DNA from: Bacillus sp. BHET2
Lineage (GTDB): Bacteria > Bacillota > Bacilli > Bacillales > Bacillaceae_B
NCBI RefSeq assembly: GCF_005938125.1
Contig: NZ_VCQN01000006.1
Span: 1 to 64,000, forward strand
DNA: 64,000 nucleotides
Direction: 5' to 3'
The stretch's first letter is position 1, and each line of letters starts with the position of its first letter. Below are positions 8,076 to 17,738 of the stretch, one piece after another. A model generated the notes under the pieces. It saw only the letters and a program-made list of their open reading frames with translations, was not told where the DNA came from and made no database searches. The position numbers and the translations under genes are program-made.

Positions 8076-8477
8076 CTAGCGGAGCCACTTAGTCGCCCTG
8101 ATATCTGTCCCTTCACCGGGAACAGATTCGACGTTAAATTCGTCCATTAAACGTTTAACTCCAGGCAAACCAGCTCCTAATCCGCCTGATGTGGAATATC
8201 CATCTTCCATTACTTTTCTAATATCTGCAATACCAGGACCTTCGTCCAAGGCGATAATCCGTACACCCTTTTTCCCGGCATCGAATAATTTCTCTATGCA
8301 AATCTGACCATAGCCAGCATATAAATAGATGTTTCTTGCTAATTCGCTGATAGCCGTAGTGATACGAGCTTGGTCAACTGTGCCGAATCCGAGCTCTTTC
8401 GCTACATTCCTCCCTAACTGGCGGGCAGCAACGATGTCCCATTCATTCGTGATCTTCACGCAGGATTGGCTATCCAT
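8076..8477 (-). CDS. rsbT: Stressosome serine/threonine kinase RsbT
   Basis: A 133-residue GHKL kinase with ISELARNIYLYAG, DEGPGI and GLGAGLPGVKRLMDEF. RsbT phosphorylates RsbS and RsbRA in the stressosome and then switches partner to RsbU. Two bases separate it from rsbS. Confidence 0.96.
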   Translation of the reverse strand: MDSQSCVKITNEWDIVAARQLGRNVAKELGFGTVDQARITTAISELARNIYLYAGYGQICIEKLFDAGKKGVRIIALDEGPGIADIRKVMEDGYSTSGGLGAGLPGVKRLMDEFNVESVPGEGTDIRATKWLR

Positions 8478-8479
8478 AC

Positions 8480-8836
8480 CTAGTCCCCCAGTTCCAATTG
8501 TAATTTCTCCAGACCTTTTTCAAGATCAAGAGCGGTTAGAACGTCCTCCAACCTGATCCCAAGCTCGATCAACGTTATCGCTACTGCTGGCTGAATGCCG
8601 GTGATGACAACTTTGGCCCCCATCAATCTCGACATGTTGATCACATCTCCAAGGACTTTGGCGATAAATGAGTCTATAAAGTCAATGGAAGTAATATCAA
8701 TGACTACTCCCCTTGCACTTGTTTCATGAATCTTCTGAAGGAGATCTTCTTGAAATTGAAGGGCTGTATGGTCATCCAGTTCCCATTGAATGGAAATCAA
8801 CAAACAATCATGCAGCTTTAAAATTGGTATTCTCAC
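8480..8836 (-). CDS. rsbS: Stressosome scaffold protein RsbS
   Basis: A 118-residue single STAS-domain protein. The phosphorylatable serine is in [13 protein letters not shown] (residue 56, equivalent to Ser59 of B. subtilis). RsbS and RsbR form the stressosome core. Its start overlaps the rsbRA stop by four bases. Confidence 0.96.
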   Translation of the reverse strand: MRIPILKLHDCLLISIQWELDDHTALQFQEDLLQKIHETSARGVVIDITSIDFIDSFIAKVLGDVINMSRLMGAKVVITGIQPAVAITLIELGIRLEDVLTALDLEKGLEKLQLELGD

Positions 8837-9663
8837 TCTAATCCCTCCGCCGAAACTATTTTTCGATTTGTCATTTCAAGAGCTTTTTCGATTCCTTTTC
8901 GGAGCGTACTATTCGTACTGAACTGATTTAAATCAATTCCTAAATTGACTATCGTTTGCGCAATTTCAGGTCTGATTCCGACCAGCATGCACTTAGCACC
9001 CACTAAACGTACGGCTTCAGCTGCCTGAATGATGTGATGGGCGACCATGGTGTCTACTACAGGAACGCCTGTAATATCGATCAACACGACTTCCGCCCGA
9101 TGCTTTACGACACCGTTCAGCAGGTTTTCCATGATTAGTCGGGCTCTCTCTGTATCAATCGTACCGACAAGCGGCATGATCGAAATCTTTTCAAATACCG
9201 GTATCAGCGGTGCAGATAATTCCTGCAAAGCGATTTTTTGTAGAGAGACTGTTCTTTCCCATGATTCTGTATAAGCACTGATTACTTTATGATTCATTGG
9301 GGTCAACCATTTATCGAACTTCTCAACCTGAGCTGCATGGTTTTGATCCGTAATGATGCCTTCTTTCATCATACCTTCGTAAACGACTTTTCCGAAAGTT
9401 CCTAAAGCCGATGTCACAAACGTAAGTGGCCATCCCAGACGGACAACCTTTTCTGCGAACTCTTCTAAGCGGCTATTGAATTCATGAGAATCCCTTAAGT
9501 TAGAAGTGATCATTTCGACAAACTCATGGCTTGTCTTAGTAAAGACCTGATCAGAAACGACTTGAAGGAACTTCTCGTCAGCTTCACTTCTCATTCGTTC
9601 CATCCAAATACTAGTGATCTCTGATTTATTATCCTGAATATAATCCGTGACTTCACTAAACAT
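8833..9663 (-). CDS. rsbRA: Stressosome sensor protein RsbRA
   Basis: A 276-residue protein with an N-terminal globin-like sensor domain (about 1-135), a linker helix and a C-terminal STAS domain (about 160-265). The two regulatory threonines fall at exactly the B. subtilis positions, Thr171 in GTIDTERA and Thr205 in [10 protein letters not shown]. It is the first gene of the eight-gene operon, with GGAGAG ahead of the ATG. Confidence 0.96.
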   Translation of the reverse strand: MFSEVTDYIQDNKSEITSIWMERMRSEADEKFLQVVSDQVFTKTSHEFVEMITSNLRDSHEFNSRLEEFAEKVVRLGWPLTFVTSALGTFGKVVYEGMMKEGIITDQNHAAQVEKFDKWLTPMNHKVISAYTESWERTVSLQKIALQELSAPLIPVFEKISIMPLVGTIDTERARLIMENLLNGVVKHRAEVVLIDITGVPVVDTMVAHHIIQAAEAVRLVGAKCMLVGIRPEIAQTIVNLGIDLNQFSTNSTLRKGIEKALEMTNRKIVSAEGLE

Positions 9664-9698
9664 TTAGTTCTCTCCATTCTATCATATGAAATTTAACC

Positions 9699-9727
9699 TT
9701 AGTATTTATGCCGAATGATGTAACCAA
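9699..9727 (-). promoter_or_regulatory. Possible sigma-A promoter of rsbRA
   Basis: TTGGTT (9722..9727), 17-base spacer and TACTAA (9699..9704) on the minus strand, 36 bases ahead of the start. Both hexamers are weak matches. The rest of 9728..9940 is AT-rich with no feature I can support. Confidence 0.35.
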
Positions 9728-9940
9728 ATTTTAAAGTAGTTTACAACAAAGAACGAAAAAATGACGTAATTACTTTAATAGTAACAAATAAATATGGAAA
9801 AGAAAAAGCTTATGCCATTTCGGGTATTTTTTCACTTTCTTTTCCCATTATAAAGTGTTCACATGATTTTGTCATAAAATTGATTATATTTACACTATCC
9901 ATATTTTTCTCAGAGAAAGATGGAATCAAAAAAAGGCAAA

Positions 9941-9983
9941 CAAAAAGGCTTAATGATCAGCACATGGTTGATCAGCAAGCCTT
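9941..9983 (-). terminator. Terminator after ndoA
   Basis: AAGGCTTGCTGATCA pairs with TGATCATTAAGCCTT (one two-base mismatch) and is followed by TTTTTG and a second T tract on the minus strand. It separates the ndoAI-ndoA pair from the sigma-B operon. Confidence 0.85.
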
Positions 9984-10050
9984 CTGGTTTGCAGTTATAT
10001 TGTCCCTATTGTTAAACGTGATAATGGTTCCACACAATGAAAAAAATCCG

Positions 10051-10401
10051 TTAAAATTGAATTAGACCTACACTGATTTGCAGGGCGTCATCCACCTTCT
10101 CCATCATCTCATCATCTAAGTGTGTGATTTTATCGGTCAAACGTTGTTTATCAATCGTTCTAATCTGTTCAAGCAAGATAACGGAATCACGTTCAAAGCC
10201 ATAACGTTTTGCATCAATTTCAACATGAGTAGGCAGTTTTGCTTTTTGAATTTGTGCGGTAATGGCAGCTACAATAATTGTGGGACTGAACCTGTTCCCA
10301 ATATCGTTTTGAATAACAAGTACCGGCCGAACTCCGCCTTGTTCTGATCCTACAACAGGAGAAAGGTCTGCAAAATATACGTCACCACGCTTTACAATCA
10401 A
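10051..10401 (-). CDS. ndoA: Toxin endoribonuclease EndoA (MazF family)
   Basis: A 116-residue MazF/PemK-fold protein starting [16 protein letters not shown] and holding [16 protein letters not shown]. The B. subtilis homologue cleaves mRNA at UACAU. It lies four bases after its antitoxin gene and upstream of rsbRA, as in B. subtilis. Confidence 0.96.
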   Translation of the reverse strand: MIVKRGDVYFADLSPVVGSEQGGVRPVLVIQNDIGNRFSPTIIVAAITAQIQKAKLPTHVEIDAKRYGFERDSVILLEQIRTIDKQRLTDKITHLDDEMMEKVDDALQISVGLIQF

Positions 10402-10405
10402 AGGA

Positions 10406-10687
10406 TTAACCCCCGCTTACTAAGCGTTCGACTGTATGTTCTGCCTCATATTCTGCTTGAATCGCTTCAGAAGCGATTGCGAGATTAATCTTAGCCATTT
10501 CCATATAGCCGCGTCTCATAGATTCACGTAATTGTCTCTTCTTACGCTCTCTTAAATACATTTTAGTTGCACGATAAATAAACTCATTGCGATTCACATT
10601 TTCTTGATCTGCAAAGCCGTCTAATTCTGTAACGAGCTGTTGCGGTAGACGAATTAAGATTTCTGTTGTTGCGCTGGATTCAGACAC
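10406..10687 (-). CDS. ndoAI: Antitoxin EndoAI, ribbon-helix-helix protein
   Basis: A 93-residue protein with an N-terminal ribbon-helix-helix ([20 protein letters not shown], residues 8-27) that dimerises and binds DNA, and an acidic C-terminal tail ([14 protein letters not shown]) that blocks the toxin. It precedes ndoA in one transcription unit. Confidence 0.95.
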   Translation of the reverse strand: MSESSATTEILIRLPQQLVTELDGFADQENVNRNEFIYRATKMYLRERKKRQLRESMRRGYMEMAKINLAIASEAIQAEYEAEHTVERLVSGG

Positions 10688-10812
10688 AAACTACACCTCC
10701 ACCAATCACTACATACCGTTTCGTTCATTAACATATTTATCATACCATCAAATCAAGGGAATGAAAAGTTAATTTAACAATCTCTTCTATTATCCACCAG
10801 TTTAAATACTAA

Positions 10813-12018
10813 TTATTCATCAAATTGTCCGTTATTTCCCTTTAAGCCTTGAACTCCGGTCGATAGGAGCTTATTCGATACCTCTGTCGGTTCCCCGTTC
10901 CTTATATAGATGCGGGGCACCCTGGTGGAAATGATACAAGGGATCTCATAGTTAATGGTATCAAGCTTTCCAGCGATTTCATCCATTGTAATCACGTCTC
11001 CCCCCTGATTACCTATCAACGTTACCCGGGTACCGATTTTAAGGAATTCAGGTAGACGAATCATGGACTGATCCATGCAAACCCTTCCAACAATTGGAAC
11101 CCTCTTGCCATTCACCAACACGTCTTGACCTTGTAACTTTCGAAGCCACCCATCAGCATAACCAATCGGAATCGTCCCGATCCACTCGTCTTTCTCTGTT
11201 TCATACGTAGCTCCGTAACTTATCTTCTCACCAGGTGAAAGCTCCTTTGTATGAATAAGTCTCGAATGAAGGGAAAAGACTTGCTTCAAAGGAAAAGGCA
11301 GTACCGGTTTCATCTCTTCCGATGGAGTCAGCCCGTACATGGCGATCCCCACCCGCACTGAATTGAACAAGGTGTTCGTTTTCCTCAAGGTTGCGGCACT
11401 ATTGGAGGAATGAACATAAGCCGGTAAAGATTCCAATTCATCCAGCATTCGTTCGAATCTCACTAACTGTTCTCCAAGGTATTCATCGTTCAATTCATCA
11501 GCCGTGGCAAAGTGGGTAAAGATCCCTTCAAGCTGAAATGACGGGTGGGTTTGGATATACTGCTCGATTGCTTTCAGTTCTTCCAAAGACCTGACACCTA
11601 TTCGTCCCATCCCAGTGTCACACTTGATATGGAGGTTCAATTGTTCTCCATCAGACAGCTGTTCTTCAGCTTCAACAAGCCACTCATGGTGGAAGACTGT
11701 CAAAGAAATATCCAATCTGGCAGCAATCTGTACGTCTTTCGGCCTCGTAGCGCCTAATACGAGAATAGGAGCAGTTATGCCTGCTCTTCTTAAGGATATC
11801 GCTTCATCTAGGAACGCAACGGCCAACCCATGCGCTCCTGCAGCGAGGGCTGTTAGAGAAGTTTGTACATCCCCATGACCATATGCATTCGCCTTTACAA
11901 CTGCAAATACGTTCACTCCTGATGGAATATGTTCTTTAATATTTTTTACATTTTCAAATAAATAATCTAAATTAATTTCAGCCCATGTATCTCGAAAAAA
12001 TTGCGTCTGGGTTTCCAC
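10813..12018 (-). CDS. alr: Alanine racemase, PLP-dependent
   Basis: The enzyme converts L-alanine to D-alanine for peptidoglycan. The PLP lysine lies in [10 protein letters not shown] (Lys42 with this start) and the catalytic tyrosine in ISYGATYE (Tyr268). I chose the GTG at 12018 because AGGAA lies nine bases before it; a GTG three codons upstream almost touches the ribosome site. The resulting 401 residues compare with 389 in B. subtilis, the excess being mainly at the C terminus. Gene order alr-ndoAI-ndoA-rsbR is conserved in Bacillus. Confidence 0.95.
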   Translation of the reverse strand: METQTQFFRDTWAEINLDYLFENVKNIKEHIPSGVNVFAVVKANAYGHGDVQTSLTALAAGAHGLAVAFLDEAISLRRAGITAPILVLGATRPKDVQIAARLDISLTVFHHEWLVEAEEQLSDGEQLNLHIKCDTGMGRIGVRSLEELKAIEQYIQTHPSFQLEGIFTHFATADELNDEYLGEQLVRFERMLDELESLPAYVHSSNSAATLRKTNTLFNSVRVGIAMYGLTPSEEMKPVLPFPLKQVFSLHSRLIHTKELSPGEKISYGATYETEKDEWIGTIPIGYADGWLRKLQGQDVLVNGKRVPIVGRVCMDQSMIRLPEFLKIGTRVTLIGNQGGDVITMDEIAGKLDTINYEIPCIISTRVPRIYIRNGEPTEVSNKLLSTGVQGLKGNNGQFDE

Positions 12019-12027
12019 TCTATTCAC

Positions 12028-12305
12028 TTCCTCATATCATTACACAAAACATTGTCATTCTATTCAAGAATACCACGGATTATTCATATAATCATTCATT
12101 GTGGTATATAGAATTTTCTGGAGAAGGTGATATTTCTTATGGCAGTAAGATGTTATTGGATGGTGAAAATACCGGAGCGGTTTAGAGGAAGGGGAGTTTT
12201 CACTGCATAGTTTGGGGGATTTATGTGGTTGGAATTGGAACCTGCGACTAGTATATTATCGAGTTCGGAGTAAATATTATCGACTTACCTTTTTCCACAT
12301 CATAT
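12028..12305. other. Intergenic region with two phased TATTATCGA units
   Basis: No gene is supported here. TATTATCGA occurs at 12254 and 12275, exactly 21 bases apart, a spacing equal to that of the larger arrays elsewhere in this window, though the sequence differs. The ribosome site for alr lies at the left edge. Confidence 0.4.
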
Positions 12306-12336
12306 TGAAAAGAGGCAGACCCGATAGGCCCGCCCC
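12306..12336 (-). terminator. Terminator after ydcC
   Basis: GGGGCGGGCC pairs with GGTCTGCCTC (with G-U pairs) around a five-base loop and is followed by TTTTC on the minus strand. Confidence 0.75.
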
Positions 12337-12345
12337 GATTAGACT

Positions 12346-13359
12346 TTATTTCACCATGGAACCTTGAACGGATTGCGCTACCATCACCATTTCGGATGGA
12401 GTCAAATCATTGGAGGCAAGCATGTAATCTACCCCGTTATTCGTCCATCTGATGGATTGTTCTGTCATGGCCGCTACCGTGAAGCCAAGATCCACTAATT
12501 CACCTTTTAATGAAGTAGACACTGTCATCGTAGGTACAACAGCTGTTTTCTCTTGTACAATCGTGAAAGATTTTTCACCATCGTACGTTAAGATGACCCG
12601 TTTCCCTGTATCGGTCGCCATTTCTTTTTCTTCTATTAATTCAGTGCCGGTGATTTCTGACATTGGGTAAAGAACCGTGAATTCATCATCTTCCACACTT
12701 GCTGTAACGGGAACCTCAAGTTGGGCACCAGTCATGTTTTTCTTCATGTCGAAATCTTTCTTGTCAAACGCAGCTTTCATGTCCATCTTAGAGAATTCCA
12801 CTTTGACAAGCGGGTTTTGGTCTGAATCCAACACATTAACCGATGCCGGCGTCAAATCTTTCTTATTAAAGGCAATCTCTTGGGTCGGAAGCATTTGGCT
12901 GTTTTGATAACGGGTTTTCGTTGTAAAGACATAATGTTCTTTAGTTTCTTTGAATGTCGCTTCTTTGTCTTCTACTACATCTTTGACAAGTGATTCATAC
13001 AAGTAAGCCTGACTGCTATTTTCCGGCCAGTCACTTTGGAAGCGGAAGCTTTTGTTCAATGCCGGTGTAAGAACAAACACACCTTCATCATTGCGTAAGA
13101 TCATTTGGCTCTGATCTTTCGTAGCGTTCTTCAATGCCACCCGGTAATAATTAGGGTCATTATGCCACACTTCCACGTCATATGTCTGTGGTTCATCCCC
13201 CACCTGCAGGGTCATCTTCGCATCCGCTTTATACCCCTTCATATCCTCTACCTTTGCCTTCAGATCCTTGGTAACATCGTCTTTCGATTTCTCACCACAA
13301 GCTGCGAGCATCAACACCGCAAGCATCGCCATCACTAGTATCACTAGCTTTTTCTTCAT
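12346..13359 (-). CDS. ydcC: Sporulation-associated lipoprotein YdcC, LolA-like fold
   Basis: A 337-residue lipoprotein with a signal peptide and lipobox LAAC (Cys21), followed by a region of the outer-membrane-lipoprotein-sorting (LolA-like) superfamily. The start at 13359 is chosen because GGGG lies eight bases ahead and gives a clean signal peptide; an upstream start adds 16 residues that do not fit. Homologues in spore formers belong to the mother-cell sigma-E regulon, and the related GerS of Clostridioides is needed for cortex processing. A candidate sigma-E promoter and a structured leader precede it. Confidence 0.88.
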   Translation of the reverse strand: MKKKLVILVMAMLAVLMLAACGEKSKDDVTKDLKAKVEDMKGYKADAKMTLQVGDEPQTYDVEVWHNDPNYYRVALKNATKDQSQMILRNDEGVFVLTPALNKSFRFQSDWPENSSQAYLYESLVKDVVEDKEATFKETKEHYVFTTKTRYQNSQMLPTQEIAFNKKDLTPASVNVLDSDQNPLVKVEFSKMDMKAAFDKKDFDMKKNMTGAQLEVPVTASVEDDEFTVLYPMSEITGTELIEEKEMATDTGKRVILTYDGEKSFTIVQEKTAVVPTMTVSTSLKGELVDLGFTVAAMTEQSIRWTNNGVDYMLASNDLTPSEMVMVAQSVQGSMVK

Positions 13360-13395
13360 GTTTTCAACCCCTTTTGTCCCAGGATAAACGTAATT

Positions 13396-13512
13396 GAGAG
13401 AGGACAAGGCAGGCCGTCTAAGAATGGACGATTCTTATCGAATGCCCCGTTCCTTAGCCCAATTGCAATTCACCAAAGAACCGCGATTGTTAAACAACCA
13501 GCCTTGTCTCTC
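13396..13512 (-). ncRNA. Candidate structured leader RNA of ydcC
   Basis: On the minus strand GAGA-GACAAGGC (13501..13512) pairs with GCCTTGTC-C-TCTC (13398..13410), a 12-bp stem with one bulge that closes about 90 bases. Inside are GGTTGT/ACAATC, GTTCTT/AGGAAC and ATTC/GAAT hairpins, giving a multibranch shape. The predicted transcription start from the candidate sigma-E promoter falls a few bases before the closing stem. I do not recognise a known RNA family. Confidence 0.5.
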
Positions 13513-13526
13513 CTATTGCACTACTG

Positions 13527-13555
13527 AATATATGAGACAACCTAAGGGATTATGC
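13527..13555 (-). promoter_or_regulatory. Candidate sigma-E promoter of ydcC
   Basis: GCATAATC (13548..13555), 13-base spacer and CATATATT (13527..13534) on the minus strand resemble the sigma-E consensus (ATATT-type -35, CATACAAT -10, with six of eight -10 positions matching). Confidence 0.4.
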
Positions 13556-13583
13556 TAGTGGATATGACAAGCTTGAAATAAAA

Positions 13584-13934
13584 TCACTCTTCGATGATGA
13601 CCTGCGCTGCCGCAAATTCCCGGCTATGGGTGATGGAGAGATGGGCATTGTTTCCCTCGGGCTTTGAAAAATATGGCTTTCCAAACTCATCCTTACTGAC
13701 TTCAATATCCTGAAACGAAAGAGCCGCTCCAATCCCGGTTCCATTCGCTTTGGCGTACGCCTCTTTCGCCGCAAAACGTCCCGCCGCATATTCTACCTGA
13801 CGCTGTTCACTCAATGAAAAGAACACGTCTTCTTCTTTCCCTGTCAAAATCCTCTTCATAAACTTTGGCTGACGTTCTAGCATGCGCTGAATGCGACTGA
13901 GCTCCACAATGTCCAATCCTATTCCTTTAATCAT
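13584..13934 (-). CDS. acpS: Holo-acyl-carrier-protein synthase
   Basis: A 116-residue phosphopantetheinyl transferase with GIGLDIVEL (Asp8) and [12 protein letters not shown] (Glu58), the magnesium-binding residues of AcpS. It transfers the 4'-phosphopantetheine arm from CoA to acyl carrier protein. The ATG at 13934 has GAAGGGG upstream; a longer frame starting 12 codons earlier lacks one. Confidence 0.96.
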   Translation of the reverse strand: MIKGIGLDIVELSRIQRMLERQPKFMKRILTGKEEDVFFSLSEQRQVEYAAGRFAAKEAYAKANGTGIGAALSFQDIEVSKDEFGKPYFSKPEGNNAHLSITHSREFAAAQVIIEE

Positions 13935-14127
13935 ATGCGATTCCCCTTCTACTCTTGTCCTATTGTGCATATTTCTATAATGACTATACTCGTGATTTTC
14001 ACCGTTTTCTTATACTATAGTAGTGACTGTGTTTTTTTGAAAGTGAACGAGAGCTATCGTTCACTTGTCCGGAAATCATCCGCTACCATTTTAAAAGAAG
14101 AAACGAACCTACTTAGGAGGATACAAA

Positions 14128-14712
14128 ATGTTTGTCAGGACCGAAAGCTTTTCACAATTTTTACGATTCTATCCCATTATCTCCTTGATTGTATTAATTC
14201 ATATCATCTTGTTCTTAGTAAGCGCTCTTCCTATTTTCCCTCAACTTTGGGTGTATGAGCAACTGGCAGGTGTGAATGTCTTTATTAAAGAAGGGGAATG
14301 GTGGAGGCTGATCACCCCGATCTTTGTTCATATGGGATTCGCTCATCTATTATTCAACTCGTTTTCACTTGTACTGTTCGGACCGCCACTGGAAAAATAT
14401 TTGGGAAAGGCAAAATTCATCAGTCTATATTTAGCATGCGGTGTGTTTGCTAATATCATCACGTATCTTATCAAGCCTCTCACCTATAGTCACGTGGGCG
14501 CATCAGGAGCGATTTTCGGTTTGTTCGGCTTTTACATCGCCATGATCGTGATGAAGCATCCTTTCATCACAAAGGAAAGCCGTCAAGTCATCTTACCTAT
14601 CGTAATCATCGGTGTCGTCATGACCTTCATGCAATCCGGCATCAACATCACAGCCCATATCTTCGGGTTGATTGCTGGATTTGTGATCAGCTGGATAGCA
14701 GGCAGAAAGTAG
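14128..14712 (+). CDS. ydcA: Rhomboid-family intramembrane serine protease (YdcA)
   Basis: A 194-residue membrane protein with about six transmembrane segments. The nucleophile is in GASG (residues 124-127, Ser126), the partner histidine in ITAHIFGLIAG (His177), and the conserved asparagine in LLFNSFSLVLFG (Asn77). Both catalytic residues are present, so it should be active. AGGAGG lies seven bases before the ATG. Its place between acpS and ydbT matches B. subtilis ydcA. Confidence 0.9.
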   Translation: MFVRTESFSQFLRFYPIISLIVLIHIILFLVSALPIFPQLWVYEQLAGVNVFIKEGEWWRLITPIFVHMGFAHLLFNSFSLVLFGPPLEKYLGKAKFISLYLACGVFANIITYLIKPLTYSHVGASGAIFGLFGFYIAMIVMKHPFITKESRQVILPIVIIGVVMTFMQSGINITAHIFGLIAGFVISWIAGRK

Positions 14713-14735
14713 AAATATTTCATCGGTATCATGAA

Positions 14736-14766
14736 GAAAGGACCCGTAAACAACACGGGTCCTTTC
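14736..14766 (+). terminator. Bidirectional terminator between ydcA and ydbT
   Basis: GAAAGGACCCGT pairs perfectly with ACGGGTCCTTTC around a seven-base loop. The two flanking genes converge on it. Confidence 0.85.
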
Positions 14767-14773
14767 GTTCGTT

Positions 14774-16222
14774 CTATAAGCTATGGGAGAACCAGTAAGC
14801 AATGCTTTGGAGATCTTCTTTCTCAAGATCTTTGATTGCACTTGCATAGCCCGCCTCCCCGGATTTGATCGTAGTAGTAAGACTCCCCAACTCTTTTCTC
14901 GATTGGAACCAACTTTCTTGACCATCTAATGATTGAATTCGATTTTTCTTTAAATACATTGTATTCTTCAACAGCCCTCGGTACTGAAGCGATAATTGTC
15001 CACCATCAATCCTCCATCCACCGGCTCTGTATTGATAATATCCCAGGATGCCAAACGGGATGATCAAGAACGCAGTCCAAAGTCCATATGGCCAGAAGAA
15101 ATAGCAGGCAACTGCTGTCGGAACCAACACCCAAATGGACTGCCTGAATACATATCTTTTTAAAGAACGTTTAGGTAGCCTCTTAAATTCCTCTTGAATG
15201 ATGTAGTCAGGAAAGAGCCCGCTTAACAATTCTGGGATCCGTTTCTTTTTTACTATCGGGAGCAGTTTAATACTTGTACTGTCCTTTTCTAATACGGATC
15301 CTCCCGCATTTTCAATATGAACAGTACAGTACCCCATTAGTTGCCTTACAGGATTTTCCACGAGGCGGATCCCCTGAACCCGGTTTAACGGAACAGTCAC
15401 CTGCTTCTTTTCAAGGAGACCACGGGTCATGACGATATGATCATCCACAATTCTTATTTTAAAATCACCATAAATGATAAATGTCCAAACAATTGACAGA
15501 AACCAGACAATAAGCAAGCCTAAAAATGCCGCCATAGCAGCGATAAACACTCCACTTTTTACAAATACCGCCACTTCTTCATACACTGCCTCATAGGGGA
15601 TGAACTCATTAAATTGAGATAAGAAAAGAAGCACCCCTGAAAGAATGACCCCTACCCCTCCTGAAGTTGCCGCAAGTACCCAGATGTCCCTGGATTGAAG
15701 GGAAAAGTACGCTTCTTCTTGTGGCTGTTCTTCAGAATGGTCTTCCGCTACATTAGCGCTCTTTTTGTCGCTGTAAATCATCTTCTCCAACTGGACTGCT
15801 TCCTCTTTTAAAATGGCCGTCAATTCCGCCTCGGATTCCCGGGGGTTTGAAGATCCTGCTGTCTCGATTTTCACCTTCACCAATCCAAATGGCCTGTGTA
15901 AAATACCTTCAGAGAAATTCAAACTCTGAATCCGTTCGATGGGGATATACCGTTTCTTCTTAACGAATAGTCCGTATTCGATCCTTAGTTCACCTTCTTC
16001 TATCCGGTAGGAGAAGCGCAGCCATTTCACTATCCCCGAAACCAGAACAAACACCAGGACTGCCACCATCGATAAGAGAGGCATATAATCCCAAAAACCA
16101 CTCTTATCTCCCCGGTTGTTCAGCACAACCAGAAAGACAAACGGTACAATTAATTCCTTAAGTTGTTTCACAAAACTTGCTACTGCAGAAATAGGATGAA
16201 GTCGCTTGTGTTCAGACATCAT
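14774..16222 (-). CDS. ydbT: Membrane protein with bacterial PH domains (YdbT)
   Basis: A 482-residue membrane protein of the bPH2 (YdbS/YdbT) family. Paired hydrophobic segments alternate with three bPH2 domains that start near residues 70, 250 and 395 (for example LRIEYGLFVKKKRYIPIERIQ). B. subtilis YdbS-YdbT has been linked to resistance to the lipid II-binding lantibiotic-like compounds amyloliquecidin and others. The start overlaps the ydbS end by 11 bases, so the two are co-translated. Confidence 0.88.
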   Translation of the reverse strand: MMSEHKRLHPISAVASFVKQLKELIVPFVFLVVLNNRGDKSGFWDYMPLLSMVAVLVFVLVSGIVKWLRFSYRIEEGELRIEYGLFVKKKRYIPIERIQSLNFSEGILHRPFGLVKVKIETAGSSNPRESEAELTAILKEEAVQLEKMIYSDKKSANVAEDHSEEQPQEEAYFSLQSRDIWVLAATSGGVGVILSGVLLFLSQFNEFIPYEAVYEEVAVFVKSGVFIAAMAAFLGLLIVWFLSIVWTFIIYGDFKIRIVDDHIVMTRGLLEKKQVTVPLNRVQGIRLVENPVRQLMGYCTVHIENAGGSVLEKDSTSIKLLPIVKKKRIPELLSGLFPDYIIQEEFKRLPKRSLKRYVFRQSIWVLVPTAVACYFFWPYGLWTAFLIIPFGILGYYQYRAGGWRIDGGQLSLQYRGLLKNTMYLKKNRIQSLDGQESWFQSRKELGSLTTTIKSGEAGYASAIKDLEKEDLQSIAYWFSHSL

Positions 16223-16691
16223 CTTCCGCCACCCTCGCCAGTTGCGATATTGAATTCCTTAATTCATCTGCTTCTTCCATGTTTAATGCGGGAATCTCAT
16301 GAACCGTTGCCGCTGTTGAAATGGTAATCGTTGATAATCGGTACCTTTTCAATATTGGCCCTTGCACAGTATCTACATGCTGCACCCTCACCATCGGAAC
16401 CAGAGTTCTCTTCACAATGAAGATCCCCCTTTGGAGTTCGATCTCCTGCTCTCTCACTTCATACCTCCATCGCTTCCACTTAATCGTCGGAAGGAAAAAG
16501 ACAAACAAATATGTAAAAAGAATAAAAATGCCTACAGCCGCAGCAATCACCCATTGCGGCCAATCAAATATGACCGTTAAAACAATGGCCCCTGCAGAAA
16601 GCGCCGCCACTATGAACGATTCAAATACCCCATAAATCCTCCAGACCTTCAAGGCCATTGGCGATATTCTTTTATGCGGTTCTCCTATCAT
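16212..16691 (-). CDS. ydbS: Membrane protein with bacterial PH domain (YdbS)
   Basis: A 159-residue protein, the same length as B. subtilis YdbS, with two transmembrane segments near residues 20-65 followed by one bPH2 domain (IIVKRTLVPMVRVQHVDTVQG-like block near 95-115). The ATG at 16691 is preferred because AGGTGG lies six bases ahead. It is the first gene of the ydbS-ydbT pair. Confidence 0.88.
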   Translation of the reverse strand: MIGEPHKRISPMALKVWRIYGVFESFIVAALSAGAIVLTVIFDWPQWVIAAAVGIFILFTYLFVFFLPTIKWKRWRYEVREQEIELQRGIFIVKRTLVPMVRVQHVDTVQGPILKRYRLSTITISTAATVHEIPALNMEEADELRNSISQLARVAEDDV

Positions 16692-16772
16692 ACCCATCCA
16701 CCTCATCTCTCTTACTAAATCTTACAATACATATACGATTCGGAACAAGGATGGTTTCAGATTGTGTGGAGA

Positions 16773-17738
16773 TTAGCTTTTTAACACAAAAGAACTCTTA
16801 TCGACCCAATCAATCCCTTCGATTCCTTTCAAATCCGCTACTAACCGAAACAACGCATCATCCTTCTTCTTCGCTTCGATCATACAATCGATTTCATCCA
16901 CCGATCCTTTTACTCCATGGAGAAAATCGAGAAACATGTTCGGGTCAATGAAATCGGCATGGGCTTTGTATTCCTCAAGGGATCGGGGACTAGAAATGTG
17001 CATTTTCACCGGCAGCGGGGACAGACTCCAGGTTCCAACAACTCGTTCCCAATCCAGTAACCAGTCCCTTTCGTTGTAGGCAAGATGATGATGATAATCA
17101 AATACAAGAGGAATCCCAAGCTTCTCACATAAATAAAGAGCATCTGCTGCGCTGAAAACTGTATGATCATTCTCAAGAATGATCATACGCTGAAGATCGA
17201 CCGGTGTCAGACCCCAATTGTGTATAAATTGCTCGAGTGCCTTTTCTTTATCCTCATACGCCCCGCCTACATGAAGAACACATCGATGAGTCGTATCTAC
17301 CCCCATCCCTTTCAATAATGCTTCATGCATCTTCAACGTTTTCAGAGAGTTTTTCAACACATCTATCTCACTGGAATTCAACAGGACGAAGTGATCAGGA
17401 TGGAACCCGACCCTCATCGGATGAAGCGATAAGTACTCCTTTATGGCCTCGAGTTCCTCCATTAAGGGGGAAATGAAATCCCAACATTTCAAATCGGGAT
17501 GATTCGCAAGGGGAATCAATTTCGAACTGAAGCGGAAAAAATGGATCTCGTTCAGGACATTATGCTTTAACAGCCGCAAACAATTAGTAAGATTCGATTT
17601 CGCAATCCGCTCGAGCTTATGGATAGCCGCTTCTCGATCCTTCAGTCCTGAGAACTGCTTATAGGTCATGGTTTGGGAAGGTGATGCATTTTGAAGGTTC
17701 ATACTCATGGCAACATAGCCAAGTTTTACGAGTGTCAT
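16773..17738 (-). CDS. uvsE: UV-damage endonuclease UvsE (UvdE family)
   Basis: A 321-residue TIM-barrel endonuclease. It starts KLGYVAMSM and contains HPDHFVLLNS, HVGGAYEDKE, ENDHTVF and DYHHHLAY, which supply the metal-binding histidines, glutamate and aspartate of the family. UvsE nicks DNA 5' of UV photoproducts for excision repair, and in spore formers it protects spores. Its ATG overlaps the stop of the preceding NERD gene (ATGA), so its translation may have been coupled to that gene. Not present at this point in B. subtilis. Confidence 0.93.
   Translation of the reverse strand: MTLVKLGYVAMSMNLQNASPSQTMTYKQFSGLKDREAAIHKLERIAKSNLTNCLRLLKHNVLNEIHFFRFSSKLIPLANHPDLKCWDFISPLMEELEAIKEYLSLHPMRVGFHPDHFVLLNSSEIDVLKNSLKTLKMHEALLKGMGVDTTHRCVLHVGGAYEDKEKALEQFIHNWGLTPVDLQRMIILENDHTVFSAADALYLCEKLGIPLVFDYHHHLAYNERDWLLDWERVVGTWSLSPLPVKMHISSPRSLEEYKAHADFIDPNMFLDFLHGVKGSVDEIDCMIEAKKKDDALFRLVADLKGIEGIDWVDKSSFVLKS

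Noticed and set aside
9800-9830. GGGTAT at about 9819 as a plus-strand sigma-B promoter
   Set aside because: No GTTT-type -35 lies 13-15 bases upstream and no gene starts downstream on the plus strand.
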